Made by a program: the position numbers and the translations under genes. A DNA stretch of 64,000 nt from Hyphomicrobiales bacterium. Its GTDB lineage: Bacteria; Pseudomonadota; Alphaproteobacteria; Rhizobiales; Rhizobiaceae. The notes under the pieces are model-generated. The model ran no database searches, was not told where the DNA came from, and was given only the letters and a program-made list of their open reading frames with translations. Positions 45,517-55,889 of the stretch are shown here, in pieces. Position 1 is the first letter of the stretch. The number at the start of each line of letters is the position of its first letter. The stretch spans positions 1 to 64,000 of the forward strand of contig JAJFHV010000017.1 of the NCBI GenBank assembly GCA_021775415.1. The letters run 5' to 3'.

Positions 45517-46908
45517 TTAAGCCCCCTCCTCACTTGTTTTATTCACAGTAAGGCCAAGTGATTTGAGTTTTCGATGCAATGCTGAGCGTTCCATACCAAC
45601 GAATGACGCAGTTCGCGAGATATTTCCACTGAAACGTCCAACCTGTGCGTCAAGATAATCCCGTTCAAATGCTTCCCTTGCTTCTTTGAGCGGCAATGAC
45701 ATCAGATGCTCTCCGCTTTTATTTCCAGCATTGGGTAACATCTCGCCTACCTCTTTTGGCAACATGTCTGCCGTAATGACGGTCCCTGCTTCCACTCGCG
45801 CCAGGATCATTAGCCTTTCAATATTATTGCGTAATTGGCGGATGTTACCCGGCCAGTCATGGGCTTGAAGTACGACCATTGCATCCTCTCCAATCTGGCA
45901 TCCTGTAATGCCTGATTGACGAGCAATTTGATCCATAAATGCCTCGACTAATTCAGGGATATCTTCGCGCCTTTCACAAAGCGGGGGTATGCGGATTGGC
46001 ACTACCGCCAACCGGTGAAACAGATCTTCCCTAAAGTGGCCGATCTTGATCAATTCTTCCAAATCCTGAGCGGTTGATGACAGCACCCGAACATCTACAT
46101 TGACCTTGGTTGAACCGCCAACACGTTGAAATTGCTGTTCAATGAGCACCCGCAGGATACGGCTTTGCGTGTCGCGCGGCATGTCGGCAATTTCGTCGAT
46201 GTAAAGAGTTCCACCGTGCGCCTCTTCCATTGCACCGACCTTACGCGCAGTTTCACCACTTTCTTCGGTGCCAAACAATTCCAACTCCATTCGATCTGGT
46301 GTTATATTTGCTGCATTCACCACGACAAACGGACCGTCACTTCTACCGGACAGATTATGTATTGAGCGAGCAACCAGTTCTTTACCGCTGCCTGAAGCAC
46401 CAGAAATCATGATGCGGGAATTGTTGGGCGCAGCACGTTCAATCGTCAATCTCAGTCCACACATCGCCTGAGATTTTCCGATCAAGTCAGTCATCTCAGT
46501 GCTTTTTTCCTGGAGTTCCCGTACCTGCTTTTTGAGGCTGGAGGTCTCCAACGCCCTGGAAGCAAGCAGCAGTAAACGGTCTGCCTTGAAAGGCTTTTCG
46601 ACATAGTCATATGCGCCACGCTTAATTGCAGAGACAGCGGTTTCTATGTTGCCATGGCCGGATATCATTACCACTGGTATCTCAGGGTGGAGATTGATTA
46701 TCTCGTCCAACAATTCCAGTCCGTCAAGTTGTGATCCTTGAAGCCAGATATCCAGGAATATCATCGTGGGTCTGCGTTCTTTTACCGCCGCAAGCGCCGA
46801 GTCACTGTCGGATGCGGTGCGTGTTCCGTGCCCTTCGTCTTCCAGGATACCAGCAACAAGTTCACGGATATCTTTTTCATCATCAACAACCAGAATGTCT
46901 GTTGCCAT
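45517..46908 (-). CDS. ntrX: NtrX response regulator (AAA+ type, without GAFTGA)
   Basis: 463 residues: receiver (Asp53, Lys105), AAA+ (Walker A GASGSGKE 170-177, Walker B LYIDE 235-239) and a Fis-type HTH (SRTASFVGMERSALHRKLKSLGL). ATPase motifs are intact but the GAFTGA loop that contacts sigma-54 is replaced by TEESGETARK (about 214-223). Alphaproteobacterial NtrX often lacks it and acts as a sigma-70-level regulator of nitrogen, redox and envelope genes. Its ATG shares a base with the ntrY stop. Confidence 0.95.
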   Translation of the reverse strand: MATDILVVDDEKDIRELVAGILEDEGHGTRTASDSDSALAAVKERRPTMIFLDIWLQGSQLDGLELLDEIINLHPEIPVVMISGHGNIETAVSAIKRGAYDYVEKPFKADRLLLLASRALETSSLKKQVRELQEKSTEMTDLIGKSQAMCGLRLTIERAAPNNSRIMISGASGSGKELVARSIHNLSGRSDGPFVVVNAANITPDRMELELFGTEESGETARKVGAMEEAHGGTLYIDEIADMPRDTQSRILRVLIEQQFQRVGGSTKVNVDVRVLSSTAQDLEELIKIGHFREDLFHRLAVVPIRIPPLCERREDIPELVEAFMDQIARQSGITGCQIGEDAMVVLQAHDWPGNIRQLRNNIERLMILARVEAGTVITADMLPKEVGEMLPNAGNKSGEHLMSLPLKEAREAFERDYLDAQVGRFSGNISRTASFVGMERSALHRKLKSLGLTVNKTSEEGA

Positions 46909-49223
46909 TACGCAGATGCCTTCTTTTCAATTTTGGAAATTTCATCAGATGAATTTGTATCTGCCACATCATCAATCTTGATTGGCAGGGTAAGTCGCAT
47001 CATAGCGCCCCTCCCCCCTTCAGAAGTTTCTGGCGCATCCATCAATTCAATGATGCCGCCATGATCTTCAAGAATTTTACGGACGATAGCGAGCCCCAGT
47101 CCGGTGCCTTTTTCGCGAGTTGTCATATAAGGCTCTAGCAGGCGTTGCCGATTGGCTTCAGGCAACCCCTTACCGTTGTCAATAATTTCGATTGTTGCCT
47201 GGTTGTCATTTGATGCAACCTGGATAAGAATTTTGCCTTTGGTGCTTTCATCGTTCTTCACAGCTTCGATGGCTTCCACAGAATTTTTGATGACGTTAAT
47301 CAGTGCCTGTGAGAGCATGCGTTGATCGAAAATCATGTCCAGGGGACGTTCGCTCACGGTCAGTTCGAAATCTATGTCGGGATTGCCAACCTTTTGCATA
47401 AATACAGTTTCGCGAACGACTTTTTTCAAATCAGCCATCGCCATTTCGGGTGCCGGCATTCTCGCAAAGGCGGAAAATTCATCGACCATTTTGCCAATAT
47501 CTGAAACCTGGCGGATAATGGTATCGGTACAGCTATCAAAAATTTCCTTGTCCTCGGTAATCTGCTTGCCATAACGCCTCCGTATGCGCTCCGCAGACAA
47601 TTGGATAGGCGTCAGAGGGTTTTTGATCTCATGAGCAATCCGGCGGGCAACATCCGCCCAGGCAGTATTTCGTTGGGCAGAAACCAGATCGGTGATGTCG
47701 TCCAGGGTCAAAACAAAAGAGTGGGTTGGCGTTTCTTCATATTCTGCGGTGACCTGCACATTAAGGGTGCGCTCACGCCCGTCACGCATGATTGTTATTT
47801 GCTCATGATACTGAGATTTGCCAGACATAATGGCTCGACTAAACGCTGCACCAAGTTCTGGTACCCTGTCCACAAGAGCCAGCTTGCCCGATGCAATTTC
47901 CCCATCAATCCCCAGGATTGGCATGGCCGACTTGTTGGCAATTGTAATGTAGCCGTTTGTATCCACACCAATTACAGCAGCACTCACCCCGGACAGTACC
48001 GCTTCAATAAAGTGGGCACGTTGGTCCATTAAATCATGTGCGCTAAGGAGCTCGGATTGCTGGGTGCGCAGTTCTGAAAGCATGACATTGAACGTATCGC
48101 TCAAAAATCGAAGGTCTCCTTCTGATTGTGAAGAATCTACTTTTACGTCCAGATTTCCTGAGCTCACCTCTTCCGCAGCAAACATTAATCTTCGAATGGG
48201 AGAAACAATCCGGTTGGCTACACTTATGCCCATCCAAATCGCCGAAAGCAGCACGATAAGACAAATTCCGAGATAAAGTATGGCAAATGCGATTTGGAAC
48301 GGAAGACGGTTTTCTTCCAACCCTCGATAATCGGCGCTATTAATTTCTGTTACCCGCAAAGCGTCCAGCACTGCAGGCTGTACCGCAACGATTGAATACA
48401 GATATGTATCCGGAATTTCCCGCAGTTTGAATACTGCACTCACATAATTGGTCGGACCGGGCGGAATGTGTACCGGATCTCCGTTTTTCGCAGATTCAAT
48501 TGCTTTTGGGGGGACGGGTGGCAAAGTCTCCTTTGATTCGACGTCAGCTTTTAGTATTTGTATGCCGTCACCATTCAACAATGTTGCACCGGCAAATCCG
48601 CGACCGCGGGACTGGATGGTAAAGAGGTTGTCGAAGCCGCGGCGGTCCAAAATGTAGAGTTTGCGATTTCGATCAAGATCAGCAGCCATCGACAGGGTAT
48701 TCCCCATCAACACACGCGTGCTTTCATTCATGTACGCCCGGGCAATGCTTACAGAAGATTCAACAATGCGTTTGGTTCTGATCTCAAACCAGCGATCCAG
48801 TCCCAAATCCAGGGTGATGCCAGCAACGATTGCCACCAGGATCGCAGGAAAGGCCGCCACAAGACAAAACAGGCCGATTATTCGAACATGCAACCGGGAA
48901 GCGGCATGGCCCTTTCGTCGTGAACGCAGGATTTTGTATACTTCCCGGCCAATCAAGAAAAACAATATGGCAGCCAGGACGCCATTGACCGCTGCCGCAC
49001 CCAGAACAATCTGATTGTTTGGCAAGATGGGTGTGAATCCGATTAATATTAGAAACGTCAGCGTTCCACTGATCATCAGTGCTATGACAGTCGTCAGACC
49101 GATGATGCGGCTTTTGGACTCTTTACTGATGTCAAATAGCGAATACCGTGAGGCTTTCGGATTGCCCGCTGTCGATGCCTTGTCAGCTGATCGACCTTCC
49201 TCAATGTTATCTGTAAGTGTCAC
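46908..49223 (-). CDS. ntrY: NtrY membrane sensor histidine kinase
   Basis: 771 residues. N-terminal membrane segments (about 40-120), a periplasmic region, another segment near 300-325 (IAFAILYLGICLIVLLSAIWMG), then HAMP, a PAS domain (GVDTNGYITIANKSAMPILGI), HisKA with [25 protein letters not shown] and HATPase_c with NVIKNSVEAIEAV, DNGKGLP and TGLGLAIV. Phosphorylates NtrX. GTG start at 49223. Confidence 0.95.
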   Translation of the reverse strand: MTLTDNIEEGRSADKASTAGNPKASRYSLFDISKESKSRIIGLTTVIALMISGTLTFLILIGFTPILPNNQIVLGAAAVNGVLAAILFFLIGREVYKILRSRRKGHAASRLHVRIIGLFCLVAAFPAILVAIVAGITLDLGLDRWFEIRTKRIVESSVSIARAYMNESTRVLMGNTLSMAADLDRNRKLYILDRRGFDNLFTIQSRGRGFAGATLLNGDGIQILKADVESKETLPPVPPKAIESAKNGDPVHIPPGPTNYVSAVFKLREIPDTYLYSIVAVQPAVLDALRVTEINSADYRGLEENRLPFQIAFAILYLGICLIVLLSAIWMGISVANRIVSPIRRLMFAAEEVSSGNLDVKVDSSQSEGDLRFLSDTFNVMLSELRTQQSELLSAHDLMDQRAHFIEAVLSGVSAAVIGVDTNGYITIANKSAMPILGIDGEIASGKLALVDRVPELGAAFSRAIMSGKSQYHEQITIMRDGRERTLNVQVTAEYEETPTHSFVLTLDDITDLVSAQRNTAWADVARRIAHEIKNPLTPIQLSAERIRRRYGKQITEDKEIFDSCTDTIIRQVSDIGKMVDEFSAFARMPAPEMAMADLKKVVRETVFMQKVGNPDIDFELTVSERPLDMIFDQRMLSQALINVIKNSVEAIEAVKNDESTKGKILIQVASNDNQATIEIIDNGKGLPEANRQRLLEPYMTTREKGTGLGLAIVRKILEDHGGIIELMDAPETSEGGRGAMMRLTLPIKIDDVADTNSSDEISKIEKKASA

Positions 49224-49418
49224 GGAATTTTTTGCCTGCTTTTAAGCTAACCCGGTTTCCAACGATTCCGCCGCGATTTCCAGCCAATATCCCAAAACCG
49301 TTGCAAGTTCGCAACACAATTGTGGCAAAAATGAAACATATTGCTGTTTCTGGTAAATGGATAAAAAGCACCTCGTCACTGATCAAGTGTCACAAAGACG
49401 CTGTTTTCAAGCCAATGC

Positions 49419-50861
49419 CTAGCGGGTTGTGCGGACGATACGAATTCCGTGATCCCGAATTTTTTTCCGCAGAGTATTGCGATTCAGTCCCAAAACTTCT
49501 GCGGCCTTGATTTGATTACCATTGGTGGCCGTAAGCGCTGATGAGATTACCGGATGCTCAAACTCGTCCAGAAAACGATGATAAACGCCTTCTGGAGGCA
49601 GTTCTTCCCCGTATTTAGCGAAATACCGGTTGAGGAAAAATTCTGTTGCACTTCTAAGGTCGTTAAATCCACCCTGATTACTGTTGTCCGCACCTTGCCT
49701 AAAGAACCCGCTATTTCTGATTTCGGTTTCCACGACCTGACCGGTGATTGTTTCCTGCGGGTAGAGTGTACAAATTCGCCGGACCAAATTTTCCAACTCT
49801 CGTACATTCCCGGGCCATGAGTGATCCTTTAGCGCTTTTAATGCTTCCTGGTCTGCGTGTTTTGGTTGCCCACCTTCCATCTGCGTTAGTTTAAGAAAAT
49901 GAAATACAAGATCTGCCACATCTTCTTGTCGTTCACGCAACGGTGGAATTCGCAAGGGAACAACGTTGAGCTGGTAGAACAGATCCTCCCTGAACATACC
50001 GTTACGTATCATTTGGTCCATATCGCGGGTTGTCGATGCAATAATTTTGACATCACTCTTGATCGGGCTTGCACCACCTACCGGTGTGAATTCACCCAAC
50101 TGCAATACACGTAAAAGACGAGATTGAGCTGAAGCGGGAAGCTCTGCGACCTCTTTGAGGAAAAGAATGCCGCCTGCCGCCTGTTTGATTTTGCCATCAA
50201 TGTTTTCGGTTGAGTTTGTTGACGTACTTCCGAACAGTTCAGCTTCTATTGAATCAGGTGGCAGAACAGCCAGGTTTACTGCCATGAACGGGTTGTTTTT
50301 TCGGTTGCCGTACTGGTGCAACACTTTGGCGGTCAGCAACTTTCCGGTTCCTGGTTCACCCGTTAGCATTACGGTCAAATCGGACTGCATCAAGCGCGCG
50401 ATCGACCGATAAATTTCCTGCATCGGGGGTGATCGGCCGACCAATGGCATTCCTTCCAGGTACTCATCGAATTTTTCTGTGCTTCGATTGTCCTTGGGTT
50501 CCGATATTGCACGGTCCACCGCCGCAATTAACTCGCTAAGATCGAATGGTTTTGGCAAATATTCATAAGCGCCTGTTTCGGACGCCTTGATAGCGGTCAT
50601 GAAGGTATTTTGAGCGCTCATAACAATTACTGGTAGCTCTGGACGCCTGAGTTTTATTCTTGGCAGTAAATCAAAGGCATCACCATCGGGCATGATCACA
50701 TCCGATACGACGACATCACCCTCTCCCTCGTCAATCCAGCGCCAAAGGGTGGAGGCATTTGATGTAACTCGCACATCAAATCCAGCACGAGACAATGCCT
50801 GATTAATGACGGTGCGAATGGCCGCGTCATCATCCGCAACCAGTACGATGCCCTTACTCAT
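49419..50861 (-). CDS. ntrC: NtrC response regulator with degenerate AAA+ domain
   Basis: 480 residues: receiver (Asp54, Lys104 intact), AAA+ and Fis-type HTH ([20 protein letters not shown]). Walker A (GEPGTGK, 168-174) and the sensor II region [10 protein letters not shown] are kept, but GAFTGA is gone ([12 protein letters not shown] at 211-222) and the Walker B box reads LFLKE with Lys236 in place of the catalytic Asp; sensor I is STTRD. It cannot be expected to drive sigma-54 open-complex formation. ATG 50861 (GGAG, spacing 6) is the start; the frame upstream belongs to ntrB's shadow. Overlaps ntrB by 8 bases. Confidence 0.95.
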   Translation of the reverse strand: MSKGIVLVADDDAAIRTVINQALSRAGFDVRVTSNASTLWRWIDEGEGDVVVSDVIMPDGDAFDLLPRIKLRRPELPVIVMSAQNTFMTAIKASETGAYEYLPKPFDLSELIAAVDRAISEPKDNRSTEKFDEYLEGMPLVGRSPPMQEIYRSIARLMQSDLTVMLTGEPGTGKLLTAKVLHQYGNRKNNPFMAVNLAVLPPDSIEAELFGSTSTNSTENIDGKIKQAAGGILFLKEVAELPASAQSRLLRVLQLGEFTPVGGASPIKSDVKIIASTTRDMDQMIRNGMFREDLFYQLNVVPLRIPPLRERQEDVADLVFHFLKLTQMEGGQPKHADQEALKALKDHSWPGNVRELENLVRRICTLYPQETITGQVVETEIRNSGFFRQGADNSNQGGFNDLRSATEFFLNRYFAKYGEELPPEGVYHRFLDEFEHPVISSALTATNGNQIKAAEVLGLNRNTLRKKIRDHGIRIVRTTR

Positions 50862-51990
50862 ATTCATCTCCATCGTTTTGACCATCCGTGATCCAAGTTG
50901 GCAGCAGGACGCGAAATGTTGTGGCACCGGGTTGGGAATCGCACTCAATGATCCCGCCATGGCTGCCGATAATTTTTGCAACCAGTGCAAGACCCAGTCC
51001 CGATCCATTTGTTCTGGTCGTTACAAAGGGTTCAAAGACGTGAGAACGAATTTCATCCGGGATACCCGGTCCGTTGTCAGTCACACTGAACTCGAGTGGC
51101 AGTGTTGCGCGTGCTCGTGAAACGGGTGAAACAATGCTGATGCCGGATCGATAGGCAGATGACAGTATGATTTCCCGTTGGTCTCGCCCGTTTACTGCCT
51201 CTGCAGCATTTTTTACCAAATTTAGAAACACCTGAATCAGCTGATCCCTGTCGCCGGACACCAGCGGGAGCGATGGATCATAACGCTCAGAAATCTTTAC
51301 ATTTTTGGCAAACCCATTTTGGGCCAGACGTTTCACATGCTCAAGCACGGAGTGCATATTAACGGCTTCTGGCCTTACCAGTCTTTCATCGGAGAATACT
51401 TCCATCCGATTGACGATATTAACGATCCGGTCGGTTTCAGTGGTGATAAGTTGAGTAAGTTCCTGGTCTGCTTTTGTCACCACCCCCTCCAGCAGTTGAG
51501 CAGCGCCCCGGATTCCTGAAAGCGGATTTTTGATTTCGTGCGCGAGCATCGCTGCCAGCCCCGTCACTGAACGGGCGGCACCTTGGTGGGAAAGCTGACG
51601 ATCAATTTTGTCTGCAACACTTCGCTCGCGAAATACCAGCACTACGAATTGTGAGTTGTCGGCCATGGGTGACGCATAAACGTCAACAATTTTGTCCGGC
51701 CCGGTGCGCGGTGTGGAAACATTGATCTGGTACTCAACAACTGGTGCGCCGGTTGCCAGAACCTGGTCTACAAGATTGAGTACCGGACTTCCAAACGGAA
51801 CAAACTTATCCAGATTATGTCGAACCAAGTATTTTGCAGACGCACTGAACACACCTTCTGCAGACATATTTGCGTAGTGTATTGAATTATCCTTTGTTGT
51901 TACCAAAACAGCCTGTGGCAAGCTATCAAGCACCAGACCAAAGTCTGTAACCTGCTTACCTGGCGCAATCGAGGGTGTCGCGCCAGTCAT
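50854..51990 (-). CDS. ntrB: NtrB nitrogen sensor histidine kinase
   Basis: 378 residues, soluble. PAS domain ([23 protein letters not shown]), H-box [25 protein letters not shown]-box [13 protein letters not shown]1 DNGPGIP, F-box FEPFVTT and G2 GSGLGLALV are all intact, so the kinase looks active even though its partner NtrC has lost ATPase features. ATG 51990 is chosen because it forms ATGA with the dusB stop; GTG 51999 is also open. Confidence 0.95.
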   Translation of the reverse strand: MTGATPSIAPGKQVTDFGLVLDSLPQAVLVTTKDNSIHYANMSAEGVFSASAKYLVRHNLDKFVPFGSPVLNLVDQVLATGAPVVEYQINVSTPRTGPDKIVDVYASPMADNSQFVVLVFRERSVADKIDRQLSHQGAARSVTGLAAMLAHEIKNPLSGIRGAAQLLEGVVTKADQELTQLITTETDRIVNIVNRMEVFSDERLVRPEAVNMHSVLEHVKRLAQNGFAKNVKISERYDPSLPLVSGDRDQLIQVFLNLVKNAAEAVNGRDQREIILSSAYRSGISIVSPVSRARATLPLEFSVTDNGPGIPDEIRSHVFEPFVTTRTNGSGLGLALVAKIIGSHGGIIECDSQPGATTFRVLLPTWITDGQNDGDEYE

Positions 51991-53027
51991 GCCGCACACA
52001 AGGAACCGGCGACCGGAGTGTGCATTTTAAATAACTCTTTCAAGCCTGCAACAACAGCATCTGTATTTTCGGAAGTCAGGATAGATTTGCGCAAGGGGCT
52101 TGCGGCCTCCGGAAGGTTTAGCCGGTCCAGATACCAACCAATATGTTTTCGCGCCTGTCGAACGCCCAGATGCTTGCCATAAAAGGAAACTATGTCTTCA
52201 TAGTGAGTGCGCACTTCATCGAAATTGCACTCCAGTGCCCGAATGTCAGGGGTGGTCAATCGGCCAGCAATGTGGGCAGGCATCCATGGCGCGCCATAAG
52301 CGCCCCGACCGACCATGACGGCATCACTGCCGGAGACAGCGGTAGCAAGATTCGCTGATTGCGGGTCCAGAATATCGCCATTTACGACAACCGGTAGACC
52401 GGTTTTTGCCCGAACCCTTGCGACCGCTTCCCAGTCTGCATTGCCTTTGTAAAACTGACATCGGGTTCTGCCGTGAACCGTGATCATCTGAACGCCTGCA
52501 TCTTCCGCCCTGGTTGCCAACTCATCCGCATTCAAACTGTTATGATCCCAGCCAAGTCGCATCTTGAGGGTGACCGGTATCTTGACCGCTTTGACTACAG
52601 CGTCGATGAGTGTCATGGCGTGATTGAGGTCGCGCATTAAAGCGGAGCCTGATTGGCCGTTGATTACCCGCTTGGCAGGGCATCCCATATTGATGTCGAT
52701 AATCTGCGCGCCACTGGTCTCCACCACCGCCGCCGCCTTTGCCATCCATTTCGGCTCGCAGCCAGCGATTTGCACCATGTGCAGCGGTAAATTCCCGGAC
52801 GCAGCCTTTAGTGTCATTTCCGCCTGACCGGTCAAAAAAGCTTCACTGGCAACCATTTCAGATACCACCAGTCCGGCGCCGTACTTCCAGGCAAGTTTTC
52901 TGAATGGCAGATCTGTGATGCCGGACATAGGGGCAAGGAAAGCGCGGTTGCCCAGTTTCACACCCCCAACCACAATTGGATTGTCAAGTTTGACTGCATC
53001 AATTGCTGGTTTGTATGCTTGGGTCAC
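51987..53027 (-). CDS. dusB: tRNA-dihydrouridine synthase (NifR3/DusB type)
   Basis: 346 residues. FMN-dependent TIM barrel: APMSGITDLPFR, DINMGCPAKRVINGQSGSALMRD with the catalytic Cys, TVHGRTRCQFYKGNADW and VNGDI. Reduces uridines in tRNA. GTG start at 53027. First gene of the dusB-ntrB-ntrC operon, an order shared by many alphaproteobacteria. Confidence 0.95.
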   Translation of the reverse strand: MTQAYKPAIDAVKLDNPIVVGGVKLGNRAFLAPMSGITDLPFRKLAWKYGAGLVVSEMVASEAFLTGQAEMTLKAASGNLPLHMVQIAGCEPKWMAKAAAVVETSGAQIIDINMGCPAKRVINGQSGSALMRDLNHAMTLIDAVVKAVKIPVTLKMRLGWDHNSLNADELATRAEDAGVQMITVHGRTRCQFYKGNADWEAVARVRAKTGLPVVVNGDILDPQSANLATAVSGSDAVMVGRGAYGAPWMPAHIAGRLTTPDIRALECNFDEVRTHYEDIVSFYGKHLGVRQARKHIGWYLDRLNLPEAASPLRKSILTSENTDAVVAGLKELFKMHTPVAGSLCAA

Positions 53028-53191
53028 AGTGTTATCCGAAATTGTAGATGCACATTATTTGTGCATGCTGAAGATATGCCTCATGATTAGCCAATCCTCT
53101 TGACCTTCACAAGGTTGTTGATCCGCTATCACCGGCATGATTAAGCTAATCATTCCTGTCATTTGTGACTTAAAATCAATTGGAAACAGTT

Positions 53192-54385
53192 TTGAACAAG
53201 AATGCAGCGGTCATTGTTGCTGCCGGTCGCGGCGAACGTTTGGGGGCAACGGGTGGTCCAAAACAATACCGAATGCTTGCTGGTAAATCAGTTTTGCAAC
53301 GAACATTGGATTGTTTCACCAAGCATCCCGCCATTGATATTGTTCAAGTTGTAATTCATCCGGATGATCGCGCTCTCTACGATGCGGCCGTTCATCAGCA
53401 TGAAAAACTGGCTGATCCGGTTGGTGGCGGCGTGACGCGTCAGCAAAGTAGCAGGGCCGGAATTGAGGCTGTTGCGGCCAAATCTTGCGTAAATGTATTG
53501 ATACACGATGCGGCAAGACCGTTTGTTTCAGCCCAAACCATAGATAATGTGCTGAGTGGCATTGCATCGGGGACATGCGCCCTGCCCGCTTGCGCGGTTT
53601 CCGATACTTTGAAACGCGCAAAGGACAATGGCGAATTTGTTGAAACTGTATCCCGGGATGGTTTGCACTTTGGTCAAACGCCGCAAGGATTTGTCATGAC
53701 TGATGCACTGACTGCACACAAAAAAGCTGCCGAAAATAATTTGCACGATTTTACGGATGACGCCGCAGTCGGCGAATGGGCGGGTCTAAGCGTTGTGCTG
53801 GTAGAAGGCGACAGGAACAATTTCAAAATTACCACTCAAGAAGACATGGCAATGGCCCAGCAGAAGGCCGATAAGGCAAGGATACCCGATGTACGGACTG
53901 GTAATGGATACGACGTCCATCAACTGATTCCTGGAAAGACCGTAACACTGTGCGGGATTGAAATTCCACATACCAAATCCCTTAGCGGACATTCAGATGC
54001 AGATGTGGGGCTTCACGCCCTCACTGACGCTCTTCTCGGTACAATTGGGGAAGGTGATATCGGATCACATTTCCCGCCCTCTGACGAAAAATGGAAGAAC
54101 GCCGCATCTGATCAGTTTTTAATTCATGCTACCGAGCTTGTTCGCGGTGCTGGAGGATCTATTACAAATCTTGATATCACCCTGATTTGCGAGGCACCAA
54201 AAATTGGACCCCATCGCCAGGAAATGCGTATGAGAGTTGCCGAGATTGCTGGAATTGATGTTAATCGTGTGTCGGTCAAAGCGACAACCAATGAACGGAT
54301 TGGCTTTGTGGGACGTGAAGAAGGGATAGCCGCAATTGCGACCGCCACCGTGGTTTTTTCCAGTGACAGTCCGGAGAAACTGTAA
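53192..54385 (+). CDS. ispDF: Bifunctional IspD/IspF isoprenoid enzyme
   Basis: About 397 residues, a fusion typical of alphaproteobacteria. IspD part: AAVIVAAGRGERLG, GGPKQYR, LIHDAARPFV, QTPQGF. IspF part from about 235: GNGYDVHQLIPGKTVTLCGIEIPH, LSGHSDADVGLHALTDALLG, GDIGSHFPP, KATTNERIGFVGREEGI. Makes CDP-methylerythritol and then the cyclodiphosphate of the MEP pathway. Start uncertain: TTG 53192 has GGAAA upstream, TTG 53180 has none. Stop overlaps the cinA-like start by one base. Confidence 0.95.
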   Translation: MNKNAAVIVAAGRGERLGATGGPKQYRMLAGKSVLQRTLDCFTKHPAIDIVQVVIHPDDRALYDAAVHQHEKLADPVGGGVTRQQSSRAGIEAVAAKSCVNVLIHDAARPFVSAQTIDNVLSGIASGTCALPACAVSDTLKRAKDNGEFVETVSRDGLHFGQTPQGFVMTDALTAHKKAAENNLHDFTDDAAVGEWAGLSVVLVEGDRNNFKITTQEDMAMAQQKADKARIPDVRTGNGYDVHQLIPGKTVTLCGIEIPHTKSLSGHSDADVGLHALTDALLGTIGEGDIGSHFPPSDEKWKNAASDQFLIHATELVRGAGGSITNLDITLICEAPKIGPHRQEMRMRVAEIAGIDVNRVSVKATTNERIGFVGREEGIAAIATATVVFSSDSPEKL

Positions 54386-54900
54386 TGCAGTTTGACCCTG
54401 ATCTTATTGAAATGGCTACGCTGGTTATTGAGCGATTCAAGGCACAGGATGCTCGCATCGCAACTGCTGAATCTTGCACCGGTGGGCTAATTGCCGGACT
54501 TCTAACGGAAATTCCTGGCTCCTCTGACGCGTTTGAACGCGGGTTTGTCACGTATTCAAATGAAGCAAAAGCCGAATTGCTGAATGTTGATCCGCAGACA
54601 CTCCATGAATCAGGTGCGGTATCTGCAGAAACTGCCTATGCAATGGCCATCGGTGGATTGGCACAATCGGACGCTTCGGCCTGTGTGGCAGTTACAGGAA
54701 TTGCTGGTCCGGGCGGTGGAACTGCTAAAAAGCCAGCAGGGCTTGTCTATATCGCTGTTGCAGCAAACCACGAAGAAGGGGCGTTTGTCGAAGAATGTCA
54801 ATTCGGTGATATTGGCCGAAGCGAAGTTCGCTCGAAAACTATAAATGTTGCGCTGGAGATGCTGCTTGCTTACGGACTGGATGAGGAGTCAGAACAGTAA
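54385..54900 (+). CDS. CinA C-terminal family (nicotinamide-nucleotide amidohydrolase)
   Basis: 171 residues, the stand-alone C-terminal domain. Motifs: ATAESCTGGLIAGLLTEIPGSS, GFVTYSNEAK, GAVSAETAYAMAIGGL, AVTGIAGPGGGTAKKPAGLVYIAVA. Family members deamidate NMN (PncC). Coupled to ispDF (TAATG). A small hairpin AGCGC/GCGCT (54910-54924) without a T tract follows. Confidence 0.93.
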   Translation: MQFDPDLIEMATLVIERFKAQDARIATAESCTGGLIAGLLTEIPGSSDAFERGFVTYSNEAKAELLNVDPQTLHESGAVSAETAYAMAIGGLAQSDASACVAVTGIAGPGGGTAKKPAGLVYIAVAANHEEGAFVEECQFGDIGRSEVRSKTINVALEMLLAYGLDEESEQ

Positions 54901-54934
54901 GTCTGAATTAGCGCAGTACGCGCTGGACCCGTTG

Positions 54935-55669
54935 TCAAGGATGTCTGCGCTTCCGTATGAAGTAGTGAGAAACACCCATTGCGATGATCCCAAGGATTGA
55001 AAGACCCATCAACCATGGCCAGCTAAGATGGTTCATGCTGTCACCCATAAAAACCATCAACGTTGTAAGGGGTAGAATACCGATCCCGGTGGTCCAGGCA
55101 AATGTCCACCAGCTTACCCGCGTCAATCCAGCGGCATAATTGATCAGATTAAAAGCAATGATTGGTATGAAACGGCTTATCAGCAATGTGGCTGCGCCTT
55201 GATCTTCTGTCCATTGGTCCAGCATGTGTTGCTGGCGTTTTGGCAACGACCACTCCACAAAAGGTCTGCCAAAAAACCGGGTGAGGCCAAAAGAGAGCAT
55301 TGCACCTATCATTGCACCGATCCAGGTCAACAGGGTTCCGTGAATGACCCCAAAACACATTCCGGCGGCAAGTGCGACGAATTCAGCGGGAAACGGCACG
55401 AAACAATGAACAATCATCAATCCAATGATTGCAACCTGGCCCCAATAACCCAGTTCCAGGATCTTGTTTGCGATTAATTCCGGACTATCAGCTAGCCCTA
55501 AGTTTACGTCGCTTAAAAACACAAAGATGGCTGCGGAGAATAATACCATTAGTAAAACAAGCGAAATCCAATGCCACCCACGCAATTGTGTTTCGGCACT
55601 CCCCTCGGTTGGTGAGGTGTTGGGCTCTTGGTTGTCTTTTTTCAAACCGGATATAATCAGCGCCCCCAA
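54935..55669 (-). CDS. TVP38/TMEM64 (DedA-related) membrane protein
   Basis: 244 residues with about six membrane segments. The SNARE-associated (VTT) domain shows FVPFPAEFVALAAGMCFG, GAMLSFGLTRFFGRPFVEW and LISRFIPIIAFNLINYAAG. These proteins are linked to lipid scrambling or proton-coupled transport; specific role unknown. TTG start (55669), no strong SD seen. Monocistronic, convergent with cinA. Confidence 0.85.
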   Translation of the reverse strand: MGALIISGLKKDNQEPNTSPTEGSAETQLRGWHWISLVLLMVLFSAAIFVFLSDVNLGLADSPELIANKILELGYWGQVAIIGLMIVHCFVPFPAEFVALAAGMCFGVIHGTLLTWIGAMIGAMLSFGLTRFFGRPFVEWSLPKRQQHMLDQWTEDQGAATLLISRFIPIIAFNLINYAAGLTRVSWWTFAWTTGIGILPLTTLMVFMGDSMNHLSWPWLMGLSILGIIAMGVSHYFIRKRRHP

Positions 55670-55839
55670 TATTGCCTGGATAGCAGCTCTGGCCTGAAAA
55701 ATGCGATAGCTGCCTGCTTGCCAGACGGTTACAAATCTGCCGCCTCACCTGTCTAATGTGCACCATTGCCGGTTTCTTGCCAAATCATGCATTAGTGAGC
55801 GAAAAACAGGCCCGGAACATGCCAAAGCACTCAAGTTTC

Positions 55840-55861
55840 GTTGTGTGACTTATTGCACATC
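55840..55861 (+). promoter_or_regulatory. Palindromic activator-site candidate upstream of sRNA 1
   Basis: Imperfect inverted repeat with core TTGTGT...GCACAT, 19 bases before the -10 CTATAT (55880-55885). Its position and sequence match the site before sRNA 2, exactly 203 bases away. The -35 region (ACATCT) is poor, so activation by a protein bound here is likely; LysR regulators of the LsrB/VtlR type control AbcR sRNAs in relatives. Confidence 0.55.
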
Positions 55862-55889
55862 TTGACTGGAGGCAGCTCGCTATATTTCA

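Noticed and set aside
54910-54924. AGCGC/GCGCT hairpin after the CinA-like gene as a terminator
   Set aside because: The stem is only five pairs and no T tract follows in either direction.
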